This document shows positions 1 through 7,391 of a DNA stretch of 64,000 nucleotides, one piece after another. The first letter of the stretch is position 1, and every line of letters begins with the position of its first letter. The stretch is from Rhizobium vallis (GTDB taxonomy: Bacteria > Pseudomonadota > Alphaproteobacteria > Rhizobiales > Rhizobiaceae). Where the stretch lies: contig NZ_ML133697.1 of the NCBI RefSeq assembly GCF_003985155.1, positions 124,001 through 188,000 on the forward strand, written 5' to 3'. The position numbers and the translations under genes are program-made. Under the pieces are notes generated by a model. The model did not search any database and was not told where the DNA came from. It saw only the letters and a program-made list of their open reading frames with translations.

Positions 1-909
1 CAGGATCGGCACCAGGTCGTCATAACGCGAAATGTCGTCGAAGAAGGTCGTCTCGGATGAAACGCTCTTGGCCGCATCGTTGAGATGCACTTCGCGGTCG
101 TCGATGCCGCGCGACAGCCGGGCAAGCCGCTGGCCGATGCTGCCATAACGACGCATCAGGTCGTTCTCCTCCATCTGCTGCAACTGGCCGATGGTGCGGA
201 TGCCGTCCGCCTCCAGCGCTGCCGCAAAGGCCTTGCCGACGCCCCAGATGGTGGTGACGGGACGCGGTGCCAGGAATTCGACCGCTTCCTCGCGGCCTAT
301 AACGGAAAAGCCCCGCGGCTTCTGCAGGTCGGAGGCTACCTTGGCGAGAAACTTGCAATAGGAGAGCCCGACCGAAACGGTGATGCCGATCTCCTTTTCG
401 ATGCGTCGGGCGAATTTGGCGAGCGTGCGCGCCGGGGGATCGTGATGCAGCCTCTCGGTGCCGCCGAGCTCCAGGAAGGCTTCGTCGATCGACAGCGGCT
501 GCACTAGCGGCGTCAAATCCTGCATCAATGCCCGCACCTGGCGCCCGACCCGGACATATTTCTCCATGTCGGGGCGGATGACGATCGCCTGAGGGCATGC
601 CTCCAGCGCCTTGAACATCGGCATGGCCGAACGCACGCCGTGGATGCGGGCGATATAGCAGGCGGTGGAAACCACGCCGCGTGTGCCGCCGCCGATGATG
701 ACGGGTTTATCGGCAAGCTCCGGATTGTCGCGTTTTTCGACGGCCGCGTAGAAGGCATCGCAATCGATATGCGCAAGCGTCAAGCCGTAGAGTTCGCGAT
801 GGCGCACGAGCCGCGGGCTGCCGCACGAAATGCAGCGGCGCGCCTCGCCCTTCTGCTCGGCAAGGCAGTCGCGACAGAAGCCGGGTGTCTTGTCGGGCGC
901 GGGCGTCAT
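1..909 (-). CDS. dinB: DNA polymerase IV (DinB), 3' end cut off by the window edge
   Basis: The frame stays open from the ATG at 909 down to base 1 (303 codons), so only the N-terminal part is present. It is a Y-family translesion polymerase. The catalytic acidic residues are visible as HIDCDAF (Asp49, Asp51) and SIDEAFLEL (Asp142, Glu143). Before the polymerase domain lies an unusual N-terminal stretch with two CxxC pairs (Cys12/15 and Cys26/29), which looks like a small zinc-binding knuckle absent from the E. coli enzyme. No strong ribosome-binding site precedes the ATG. It is divergent from the acetyltransferase gene. Family assignment is firm; the zinc role of the extension is inference. 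Confidence 0.93.
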   Translation of the reverse strand, partial: MTPAPDKTPGFCRDCLAEQKGEARRCISCGSPRLVRHRELYGLTLAHIDCDAFYAAVEKRDNPELADKPVIIGGGTRGVVSTACYIARIHGVRSAMPMFKALEACPQAIVIRPDMEKYVRVGRQVRALMQDLTPLVQPLSIDEAFLELGGTERLHHDPPARTLAKFARRIEKEIGITVSVGLSYCKFLAKVASDLQKPRGFSVIGREEAVEFLAPRPVTTIWGVGKAFAAALEADGIRTIGQLQQMEENDLMRRYGSIGQRLARLSRGIDDREVHLNDAAKSVSSETTFFDDISRYDDLVPIL

Positions 910-970
910 GATGAGAACAAAGATTGAACGCTGCGAGGTTACGCTTTAAGCTTCCGAGTCACAAGAGAGC

Positions 971-1573
971 GTGGGAGCTTTGCCTTTGGATAACGAACTT
1001 CGTTTCGAGCCGGTGGTGCCGGAACGCTGGGGCGACTTCGAAATCCTGTTCGGTCCGCAGGGTGCTTTCTACAATTGCTGGTGCGTCGCGCTGCGCCTGC
1101 CGCATGCGGTGAGGACTGGGATGGCGGCTGAGGAGCGCAAGGCGCATATGCGGGAGCGGATCGAGACGGGGCCGCCGCCGGGCATCCTCTGTTATGCCGA
1201 GGGTGCGCCGGTCGCCTGGGTACAGGTCGGGCCGCGCCATGACGTGCCGCAGTTCAATTCGCCGCGCACCGTCTCGCGACCGCTGGAGGAGGGCGATGCG
1301 CATGATTCATCGATCTGGGCCGTCAGCTGCTTTTTTCTGCTGCCTAGACTGCGCGGCAAGGGGATGAGCCATCGCCTGCTTGCCGGCGCGATCGACCACG
1401 CGCGGCGAGAGGGAGCGCGGCTCCTCGAAGCCTGTCCCATCGATCACGTCAAGCAGTCGAAATCCGTCACACTTTGCATCGGGTCGACGGCGATTTTCGA
1501 TGCGGCCGGTTTCGAAACTGTGGCAAGGCGCAAGGACGGCCGTCCGCTCATGCGGCTGGAACTGCGCGACTGA
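971..1573 (+). CDS. GNAT-family N-acetyltransferase
   Basis: A 200-residue protein with a GNAT fold. The acetyl-CoA-binding loop is visible as LRGKGMSHRLL near residues 119-129, followed by a helix and a C-terminal strand typical of the family. An NCWC sequence near residue 36 is notable. The substrate cannot be read from the sequence. The start is uncertain: a GTG at 971 gives the longest frame, while a TTG at 986 has a GGGAG ribosome-binding sequence at a better distance. It is divergent from dinB, and its 3' end overlaps the tail of the convergent HAD gene by 26 bases. Confidence 0.82.
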   Translation: MGALPLDNELRFEPVVPERWGDFEILFGPQGAFYNCWCVALRLPHAVRTGMAAEERKAHMRERIETGPPPGILCYAEGAPVAWVQVGPRHDVPQFNSPRTVSRPLEEGDAHDSSIWAVSCFFLLPRLRGKGMSHRLLAGAIDHARREGARLLEACPIDHVKQSKSVTLCIGSTAIFDAAGFETVARRKDGRPLMRLELRD

Positions 1574-2228
1574 ACGTGCCGGAAAGGAAATGTGACTCGA
1601 TAAGCTCGGCCGCATGCGCCCAGTCGGTGGCGCGGGTGATGTCGTCGGCCGCTGCCGGAGCAAAACGATGGACGGGCGAGTTCGGCATCAGGTGAATGAG
1701 CAGGCAATCGGCGACATGATCCCTGACAGAATGCAGGTTGCGCGCCATATCATCGATGAAGACGACAGGAAGGGAGCGGCTGGCATGCAAGGCGTGGACG
1801 ATTGGCCCCTTGGGCTGCTCGGTGGCAAGCAAAGGAAAGAGCAGGCCCATCCTGTCGAGCAGGCGGCGGCGCTGGTCCTGGAACCGCGGCTGCATGGCGG
1901 TCAGGAAAAGGACATCCGCCTCGTCCGAAAGCCGGCCGAGCGTTTCAACGACGCGGTCGAGCGGTATCTGCCACTGCTCTTGCGCCTCGAAGAATTCGTC
2001 GATCAGCCGGCTGACCTGTTGGTCCGCGATCGCAGCCCCGTCCGCCTTCGAGACGATGTTGCCGTGAAGCCGGAACGAGCGCGGCAGAAATTCATGCCCC
2101 TGGCTTTGAAGGAAAAGCTGGAAGGGGCCGATGAACTGCAACACGACGTCGTCGACATCGCAGACGATCAGCGGCCGTTCGCCGAGGCGGATGTGCGAAA
2201 TGTCGAATTCGCAGGACGTCACCGTCAA
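1548..2228 (-). CDS. HAD-like hydrolase/phosphatase, unknown substrate
   Basis: About 226 residues. Motif I of the haloacid dehalogenase superfamily is seen as CDVDDVV near residue 24 (DxD), motif II as LFLTAM, and a motif IV-like VFIDDMARN near residue 175. The enzyme is therefore likely a small-molecule phosphatase, but nothing identifies the substrate. The start at 2228 is a TTG whose codon overlaps the TGA stop of the upstream DUF3572 gene (ATATTGA), suggesting translational coupling. A GTG at 2222 is the alternative. A GGAGA sequence sits just upstream of the TTG. Confidence 0.78.
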   Translation of the reverse strand: MTVTSCEFDISHIRLGERPLIVCDVDDVVLQFIGPFQLFLQSQGHEFLPRSFRLHGNIVSKADGAAIADQQVSRLIDEFFEAQEQWQIPLDRVVETLGRLSDEADVLFLTAMQPRFQDQRRRLLDRMGLLFPLLATEQPKGPIVHALHASRSLPVVFIDDMARNLHSVRDHVADCLLIHLMPNSPVHRFAPAAADDITRATDWAHAAELIESHFLSGTFSRAVPAA

Positions 2229-2533
2229 TATTCTCCGGAATCGAGGCCGGGCGAGGAGAAATGCCGCCAGGCGGCGGTCACCGTCTCGGGGCTGATGCCG
2301 CTCGCAGTGCAGAAGGCCATTGCGGTCGGTTCGTGGTTCATCAGGAAATCCATCATGCCGGCGAGAAAACCGGGATCATTGACGGCGCTGCGCACCTGGG
2401 CGGGCGCTACGCCGGTGAGCGCGAGGAAACGGCCGAACATTTCGGGATCGTCGGCAAGCCAGCCGAGCACGGCGATCGCCGTTTCGTGTGGGTCGGCCGC
2501 TGCTTGTTTAGAAGTCTTGAAGTTGCTTTGCAT
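2225..2533 (-). CDS. DUF3572 family protein
   Basis: A 102-residue all-helical small protein matching the DUF3572 family known from alphaproteobacteria (inference from recognisable sequence such as FLALTGV and the overall length). No signal peptide, membrane segment or catalytic motif is visible. It forms a two-gene unit with the HAD-like gene downstream, the stop overlapping the next start. It is divergent from divK, so the 133-base gap 2534-2666 must hold promoters for both directions. Function unknown. Confidence 0.75.
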   Translation of the reverse strand: MQSNFKTSKQAAADPHETAIAVLGWLADDPEMFGRFLALTGVAPAQVRSAVNDPGFLAGMMDFLMNHEPTAMAFCTASGISPETVTAAWRHFSSPGLDSGEY

Positions 2534-2666
2534 TTCGACGGGTAAGTTACCTTTTCTTCAACCAAATACCGCTAGCGTGCGCTATCGGTTTTACGGAGCT
2601 TTTTGTCCGCATGTGCCTTTCTCATGGGACGAACCGCTGCGCGAACGGACGTAGGGACAGCTTGCA

Positions 2667-3038
2667 ATGCCCAAACAGGTGATGATTGTAGAAGATAACG
2701 AGCTCAACATGAAGCTCTTTCGCGACCTCATCGAGGCGTCAGGCTATACCACGATCCAGACGAGAAACGGCATGGAGGCGCTCGATCTGGCGCGCAAACA
2801 TCGCCCCGATCTCATCCTCATGGATATTCAGCTTCCCGAGGTCTCCGGTCTCGAAGTCACAAAATGGCTGAAGGAAGACGACGAGCTGCATGTGATTCCG
2901 GTCATCGCCGTCACCGCCTTCGCGATGAAGGGCGACGAGGAGCGCATTCGTCAGGGCGGCTGCGAAGCCTATGTTTCCAAGCCGATTTCGGTTCCGAAAT
3001 TCATCGAGACGATCAAAACCTATCTGGGCGATGCCTGA
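2667..3038 (+). CDS. divK: Single-domain response regulator DivK
   Basis: A 123-residue stand-alone receiver domain with no output domain. The phosphoacceptor is Asp53 ([11 protein letters not shown]). The acidic pocket is at Glu9-Asp10, and the conserved Lys is in SKPIS near residue 105. In Caulobacter, DivK links the PleC/DivJ kinases to the CtrA pathway and so controls cell division and polarity; the same role is expected in rhizobia. It lies 18 bases upstream of pleD, the classical divK-pleD pair. The ATG at 2667 is preceded by only a weak ribosome-binding sequence. Confidence 0.95.
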   Translation: MPKQVMIVEDNELNMKLFRDLIEASGYTTIQTRNGMEALDLARKHRPDLILMDIQLPEVSGLEVTKWLKEDDELHVIPVIAVTAFAMKGDEERIRQGGCEAYVSKPISVPKFIETIKTYLGDA

Positions 3039-3056
3039 CGCATCGGAAAGACGCTT

Positions 3057-4430
3057 ATGACTGCGCGAATACTGGTGGTTGACGATATCCCGGCCAACGT
3101 GAAGCTGCTCGAGGCGCGGCTGCTTGCGGAATATTTCGACGTGATGACCGCAGCCGACGGCTACGAGGCGCTGGCAATCTGTGAGCGGAACCAGGTCGAT
3201 CTGGTCCTGCTCGACATCATGATGCCCGGCATAGACGGTTTCGAGGTCTGCGAGCGGTTGAAGGCCAGCCAGAAGACCGCCCATATTCCCGTCGTCATGG
3301 TCACCGCGCTCGACCAGCCGGCCGATCGCGTGCGCGGCCTGAAGGCCGGCGCCGACGACTTCCTGACCAAGCCCGTCAATGATCTGCAGCTGATTTCGCG
3401 GGTGAAGAGCCTGCTGCGGCTGAAGACGTTGAGCGACGAGCTGCGCATCCGCGCCGACACCGCCCATACGATGGGCATGGACCACCTCACGCGGGCAGGC
3501 GAGGGCCGCGCCGACGAGACCGGCCAGGTCCTGCTCGTCGATGGCCGCGCCAATTCGCAGGAGCGCATTATCAGGGCGCTGAAGCCGGTCGCCGACGTGC
3601 TTGGCCTTTCCGATCCGCAGGCCGCTCTCTTCGAGGCCGCCGAGAGCGCATTCGACCTCGTCATCGTCAACGCCAACTTCGACGATTACGATCCGCTTCG
3701 CCTGTGCTCGCAACTGCGCTCGCTCGAGCGCACGCGTTTCCTGCCAATCCTGATCATCACCGAGCAAGGTGCCGACGAGATGGTCGTCCGCGCGCTCGAC
3801 CTCGGTGTCAACGACTACATCGTCCGTCCGGTCGATCCCAACGAGCTGGTTGCCCGCAGCCTGACGCAGATCCGCCGCAAGCGCTACAACGACCGCCTGC
3901 GCAACAGCGTCAAGCAGACGATCGAGCTTGCGGTGACCGATCCGCTCACCGGTCTCTACAACAGGCGCTATCTCGACAATCACCTGAACGTGCTCTTCAA
4001 CCGCTCGATGGCCCGCGGCCGGCCGCTTTCGGTGCTGATCACCGATATCGACCGCTTCAAGCAGGTGAACGACACTTACGGCCATGACGGCGGCGACGAG
4101 GTGCTGCGGGAATTCGCAAACCGAGTCCGTTCGACCATCCGCGGTGCCGATCTCGCTTGCCGTTATGGCGGAGAGGAATTCGTCGTCGTGATGCCCGACA
4201 CGTCGCCGGAGGTTGCCGCCGCAGTTGCCGAACGCCTGCGCACGGCGGTCGAAAGCACTTCTTTCGCGTTGAAGCATTCCGGTCAGGCACTGAGCGTCAC
4301 CGCTTCCTTCGGCATCGCCTCGCGTATTACCTCGGTCCTGACCCCCGACCAGTTGATGAAGCAGGCGGATCTGGCTCTCTACGAAGCCAAAAATACGGGC
4401 CGCAACCGTGTGGTCGCCGCGGCGGCCTGA
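3057..4430 (+). CDS. pleD: Diguanylate cyclase response regulator PleD
   Basis: 457 residues: receiver domain 1 (about 1-122, phospho-Asp53 in LLDIMMPGIDG), receiver-like domain 2 (about 157-275), and a GGDEF domain (about 290-455). Domain 2 has Asn where a phosphorylatable Asp is expected (VIVNANF near residue 205), so it is probably an adaptor for dimerisation. The active site is GGEEF at 371-375. The product-inhibition site RxxD is intact at Arg362-Asp365, exactly five residues before it. It makes cyclic di-GMP at cell poles in relatives and is probably co-transcribed with divK. The stop is followed by a weak terminator at 4475. Confidence 0.95.
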   Translation: MTARILVVDDIPANVKLLEARLLAEYFDVMTAADGYEALAICERNQVDLVLLDIMMPGIDGFEVCERLKASQKTAHIPVVMVTALDQPADRVRGLKAGADDFLTKPVNDLQLISRVKSLLRLKTLSDELRIRADTAHTMGMDHLTRAGEGRADETGQVLLVDGRANSQERIIRALKPVADVLGLSDPQAALFEAAESAFDLVIVNANFDDYDPLRLCSQLRSLERTRFLPILIITEQGADEMVVRALDLGVNDYIVRPVDPNELVARSLTQIRRKRYNDRLRNSVKQTIELAVTDPLTGLYNRRYLDNHLNVLFNRSMARGRPLSVLITDIDRFKQVNDTYGHDGGDEVLREFANRVRSTIRGADLACRYGGEEFVVVMPDTSPEVAAAVAERLRTAVESTSFALKHSGQALSVTASFGIASRITSVLTPDQLMKQADLALYEAKNTGRNRVVAAAA

Positions 4431-4474
4431 CGAATCATTCGCCGCCAGAGGCGCGACATCAGAGTTTTCCACTG

Positions 4475-4500
4475 CGGTAAGTAAATTATTACCGATTTTT
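4475..4500 (+). terminator. Weak intrinsic terminator after pleD
   Basis: CGGTAA (4475-4480) can pair with TTACCG (4489-4494) across an 8-base loop, followed by ATTTTT. The stem is short and AT-rich, so efficiency is doubtful. The position 45 bases after pleD fits. Confidence 0.45.
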
Positions 4501-4892
4501 AATGCCCGCTTGCGCTACGCACGGTGAAAATTTCGCAGCTTAATAGCCCAAAAATGGTCTTCCCGCATTGCTGGGAATGTGCCGACATTCGACAGTCTCG
4601 AAGACGTTAGGTCGTCGCCAGGGTCGAAATGGAGACTATAAAAAAGCCTGGCGCCAACAGGGTGCAAATAGAGTGCGCCGTCGTCACCTGACGTAGGGGA
4701 AGGGGAGGCGTAAGTTATTAGGTTATATTGTCGAATTTCTTCAGCGGTTCATGCATTGAGTTTCAAGCCTAAGCAAAGCCGCTAAATCTTTGTATGTCCC
4801 AAAATTGGACTTTTAACCATAGAATCAAGCTCGGAAAAATCACCATTAAGAATTTGTTGATTTTCTTTCATTTTTGCGCAAATTATCGGCTC
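4501..4892. other. Gene-free, AT-richer stretch between pleD and the RNA candidate
   Basis: No convincing reading frame or tRNA is visible. The base composition is clearly more AT-rich than the flanks. It contains TTAA-N7-TTGA at 4846-4860, one mismatch from the CtrA consensus TTAA-N7-TTAA. It also holds an inverted repeat GCCAGG/CCTGGC around 4618-4655. The only other signal is the promoter-like pair listed separately. Confidence 0.6.
4857..4886 (+). promoter_or_regulatory. Candidate sigma-70 promoter for the small RNA
   Basis: TTGATT (4857-4862) and AATTAT (4881-4886) with an 18-base spacer predict a start near 4893. The -35 hexamer overlaps the second half of a CtrA-like site (TTAA-N7-TTGA). 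Recognised by eye only. Confidence 0.4.
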
Positions 4893-5079
4893 ATAAGAGA
4901 AGCGCTCCCGAGAGGAGTTGTCGATACCCCATGATGCTCAGGTCCGCCGCATCTCCTGGGTCGTGGGGTCGGTCGGCTAGTAGGCAAGCTATAACGGTTC
5001 CTCGTGCCGTTTTGCATGCTGGCCGACCCCCTTTTAAGAAAACGCCGCCACTTCCCGAAGATGGAAGGGCGGCGTTTTT
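4893..5079 (+). ncRNA. Candidate structured small RNA, unidentified family
   Basis: No protein frame explains this block, yet it is rich in nested complementary segments. A small hairpin CTCC/GGAG lies at 4906-4918. A stem ACCCC (4926-4930)/GGGGT (4965-4969) encloses GATGC/GCATC (4933-4937/4949-4953). A long hairpin GGGGTCGG (4965-4972)/CCGACCCC (5023-5030) encloses AACGG/CCGTT and is followed by CTTTT. The GGGGT segment takes part in both larger pairings, so they exclude each other. A second strong terminator follows at 5039-5079. Lengths of about 140 or 187 nt are possible. It lacks the SRP RNA tetraloop region, and I cannot assign it to 6S or any named rhizobial RNA. Confidence 0.5.
5039..5079 (+). 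terminator. Strong intrinsic terminator (works in both directions)
   Basis: AAAACGCCGCC (5039-5049) pairs with GGCGGCG plus T5 (5068-5079), extended by an inner TTCC/GGAA. The A-run on the left makes it usable on the minus strand too. On the plus strand it closes the RNA candidate. Confidence 0.8.
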
Positions 5080-5121
5080 CTGTTTGCGCTATCATCTTCA
5101 ACGACGATCCAATCCGGACAA

Positions 5122-5156
5122 CAAAAAACGCGCAACCCGAGGGCGCGCGCTTTTTC
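5122..5156 (-). terminator. Intrinsic terminator after rpmG
   Basis: Read on the minus strand, a GCGCGC...GCGCG stem with a CCTCGGG-type loop is followed by six Ts, beginning 22 bases after the rpmG stop. Flanking A and T runs make it bidirectional. Confidence 0.75.
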
Positions 5157-5177
5157 GAAATCCCGGAGACCAAGTGA

Positions 5178-5345
5178 TTACTTGATCTTGGTTTCCTTGA
5201 ACTCGACGTGCTTCTTTGCAATCGGGTCGTACTTCGTCTTCGTCATCTTGTCCGTCATCGTACGGCTGTTCTTCGTCGTGACGTAGAAGAAACCGGTGTC
5301 GGCTGTCGACAGCAGCTTGATCTTGATTGTTGTAGCCTTGGCCAT
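5178..5345 (-). CDS. rpmG: 50S ribosomal protein L33
   Basis: A 55-residue protein with the L33 signature ([21 protein letters not shown] at the start, then a TKYDP turn and a basic tail). It lacks the CxxC zinc pairs found in the zinc-binding form of L33, so it is the zinc-independent type usual in proteobacteria. The ATG at 5345 is preceded by AGGCAGGACG, an acceptable ribosome-binding sequence. It has its own promoter inside the end of the MFS gene and a hairpin in its leader, so it is probably expressed separately from the upstream gene. Confidence 0.97.
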   Translation of the reverse strand: MAKATTIKIKLLSTADTGFFYVTTKNSRTMTDKMTKTKYDPIAKKHVEFKETKIK

Positions 5346-5372
5346 GGTCGTCCTGCCTTTAAGAAAATGAAA

Positions 5373-5401
5373 GCCGTGGAAGCCGGATGAGGCTCCACGG
5401 C
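5373..5401 (-). promoter_or_regulatory. Hairpin in the rpmG leader (terminator or attenuator)
   Basis: GCCGTGGA...TCCACGGC with an inner GCC/GGC gives an 11-bp stem with one bulge. On the minus strand it is followed by the T-rich TTTCATTTTCTT and lies between the likely rpmG promoter and the rpmG start. It could end MFS-gene transcription or modulate rpmG. Confidence 0.55.
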
Positions 5402-5414
5402 AAATTCTGGCGCG

Positions 5415-5442
5415 AAACTACGAATCCAGCCCGAAAAGTCAA
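5415..5442 (-). promoter_or_regulatory. Candidate promoter for rpmG
   Basis: On the minus strand CTTGACT (-35, TTGACT at 5442-5437) and TAGTTT (5420-5415) are 16 bases apart. The -35 overlaps the stop codon of the MFS transporter gene. Confidence 0.5.
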
Positions 5443-6623
5443 GCCCGTTTTCGAATGAACATCAGCCTGATACCCGAAAGTAGGGCATAGAGGCCGAAGA
5501 AAGCGGCGATCGCCCAGGCAAAACCGTTGTTGCCGGCGACGTCGATCGCCGCTCCGATCACCTGCGGCCCTGCGACCGTTCCCATCGCATAACAGAAGAC
5601 GAAGGCGGCATTGGCCGCCGCAAGGTCGGAGCCTGTCAGCCGCGAGCCGAGATGGCTGAGGCCGACCGTATAGAGGCCGGAGACGCAGCCGCCCCAGAAA
5701 AGCAGGATACCGGCCATCAGCAGCCAGTTGTTGACCAGCACCGGCAACATCATCGATCCGACAAAGCCCATCAGCGCCATGCCGGCGAGAAGCGGCCGCT
5801 TGTCGCGGATACGGTCGGAGAGCAGGCCGAGCGGGATCTGGAAGATGACATTGCCGACGCCCATCATGGTGAGCAGCAGTGCCGCCTGCGATTCGGTGAA
5901 ATGCGCACGCACGGCAAAGATCGGAAAAAGCGACAGCCCGCCTGCCTCGACCGCGCCGAAGATGAAGACAGCGGCCGTCGCCGTCGGCACCAGGAAGACG
6001 TAGCGCATGAAATGCAGCTCCGGTTTTTCCTCGAGTGTCGGGCTTTCGTCACGGGCGATGAAGATCGGAATGGCCGCAAGCAGGATGGCGGCGGCGCCGA
6101 TCAGGAAGGGAAAGATGCCGTCACTGCCGAGCAGCGAAAAGAGCAGGGGTCCTGCCGCAAAGCCGAGGGAAAGCACCGTCGCGTAGATGCCGAGCACGAA
6201 GCCGCGCTTGGAGGGCGGCGAGGCGGCGTTGATCCAGAATTCCGAGAGGATGAACAGCGTCGTCGTCGCGCCATGGAAGGCGAAACGCAGCGGAAACCAC
6301 ATCCAGAAGTCCTGGGCGTAGTAGAAGCCAAGCGCGCTCAGTGCCGAAATCAGCACGGCCCAGAGCATTGTCGGCGCCACGCCGTATTTATGGGCGAGCT
6401 TGGTGGTGACGGGTGCCGCGGCCATCGCCGCGATCCCGGCCATCGCCGTGTTGAGCCCAATCAGGGTGGACGAGATGCCGCGTTTTTCCAGGATGATGCT
6501 GAGGAGGGGCAGTCCAAGGCCGATTGCTATGCCGACGGCTGAAATGGACGAGATGGCTGCCACCAGAGAAGGCCAATGGATTTCCTCGACATCGCCCGGT
6601 GTGCCGTTTCTCGGCTGAGACAT
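5439..6623 (-). CDS. MFS transporter (YcaD-like)
   Basis: 394 residues with about 12 hydrophobic segments and the loop signature LGLLSDRIRDKRP near residue 270, typical of the major facilitator superfamily. The N-terminus (about 20 residues) is cytoplasmic. The family includes YcaD-type permeases whose substrates are unknown, and the sequence does not reveal one. The ATG at 6623 follows a weak AAGGATTG sequence. It sits between the topA-rnr-DUF983 series and rpmG on the same strand but is separated from the DUF983 gene by 258 bases, so it is probably a separate unit. Confidence 0.88.
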   Translation of the reverse strand: MSQPRNGTPGDVEEIHWPSLVAAISSISAVGIAIGLGLPLLSIILEKRGISSTLIGLNTAMAGIAAMAAAPVTTKLAHKYGVAPTMLWAVLISALSALGFYYAQDFWMWFPLRFAFHGATTTLFILSEFWINAASPPSKRGFVLGIYATVLSLGFAAGPLLFSLLGSDGIFPFLIGAAAILLAAIPIFIARDESPTLEEKPELHFMRYVFLVPTATAAVFIFGAVEAGGLSLFPIFAVRAHFTESQAALLLTMMGVGNVIFQIPLGLLSDRIRDKRPLLAGMALMGFVGSMMLPVLVNNWLLMAGILLFWGGCVSGLYTVGLSHLGSRLTGSDLAAANAAFVFCYAMGTVAGPQVIGAAIDVAGNNGFAWAIAAFFGLYALLSGIRLMFIRKRA

Positions 6624-6881
6624 TTATCAATCCTTAGAAAGCTGCGCGAGCGAATCGGCCGGCCGCATCACACAGAAAGACACAGGCGTGCCAAATCCAG
6701 GTGACGAGCAGCGTTTCGCAGTATTTCCGATGTGCGTGACCATCCGCGGAATGTAAAGCCTGTTCGGACAAGAAAAGCTTACCATGTCAAGCCGTTGAAG
6801 ATGGTCGACTCCCGCGCGTGTCGGTGGTGATCGGTGGAGGGCTGGCACTACACGTTAAATATGTCTGGAAGGTGAAGGCGC

Positions 6882-7334
6882 TCAATCCGGCCGACGAGGA
6901 AGGTCGTAATCGTCGGGACTGTCGCTCTCTCCGCCGAATCCATGCATGCGTAGCGCCCACTGCAGACCGATAACTCCGCCCTTGATCGGCTGGATCGAAG
7001 CCAGCGCGGTGATGACCGTAACCGGCGCCCAGATGGCAAGATGGACCCAGACCGGCAGCACGAAGGTCATGTCGGTCAGCATATAACCGCCGACCACGAC
7101 GTGGCCGAGGACGAGAATGACGATATAGGGCGGGAGGTCGTCCGAGCGTTGGTGATGCATCGCCTCGCCGCAGGCCGCGCAATGATCGACCGGCTTCAGG
7201 AAAGCGCGAAAGAGCTTACCGTTGCCGCAGGCCGGGCAGCGGTTCATCAGTCCGCGCATGATGGAGCGCCCAATCGGACGCTCGACCTCGGGCGTGTCCC
7301 CATAGCGGACGACCGGATCGGTCGGTGTGCTCAT
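6882..7334 (-). CDS. DUF983 family zinc-ribbon membrane protein
   Basis: 150 residues from the ATG at 7334, which has GAGGAAG just upstream; a longer start at 7367 is less likely. The N-terminal cytoplasmic part carries two CxxC pairs (CPACGNG and CAACGEA), a zinc-ribbon pattern. Two hydrophobic membrane segments follow (near residues 70-120), then a polar tail. DUF983 proteins are conserved in alphaproteobacteria beside rnr, as here (58 bases downstream of it). Function is unknown. Confidence 0.85.
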   Translation of the reverse strand: MSTPTDPVVRYGDTPEVERPIGRSIMRGLMNRCPACGNGKLFRAFLKPVDHCAACGEAMHHQRSDDLPPYIVILVLGHVVVGGYMLTDMTFVLPVWVHLAIWAPVTVITALASIQPIKGGVIGLQWALRMHGFGGESDSPDDYDLPRRPD

Positions 7335-7391
7335 CGCATCTTCCTCTTTCGGACCGGAGTATTGCATCGTTCCCTCAATCGGGTCCGATCC

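Noticed and set aside
4636-4695. A 20-codon frame starting ATGGAGACTATAAAA
   Set aside because: No ribosome-binding site, very short, and no membrane or conserved pattern.
4893-5034. Signal recognition particle RNA, because TCAGGTCCG occurs
   Set aside because: The conserved GGAAGGAAGCAGC region that should follow is absent and the fold differs.
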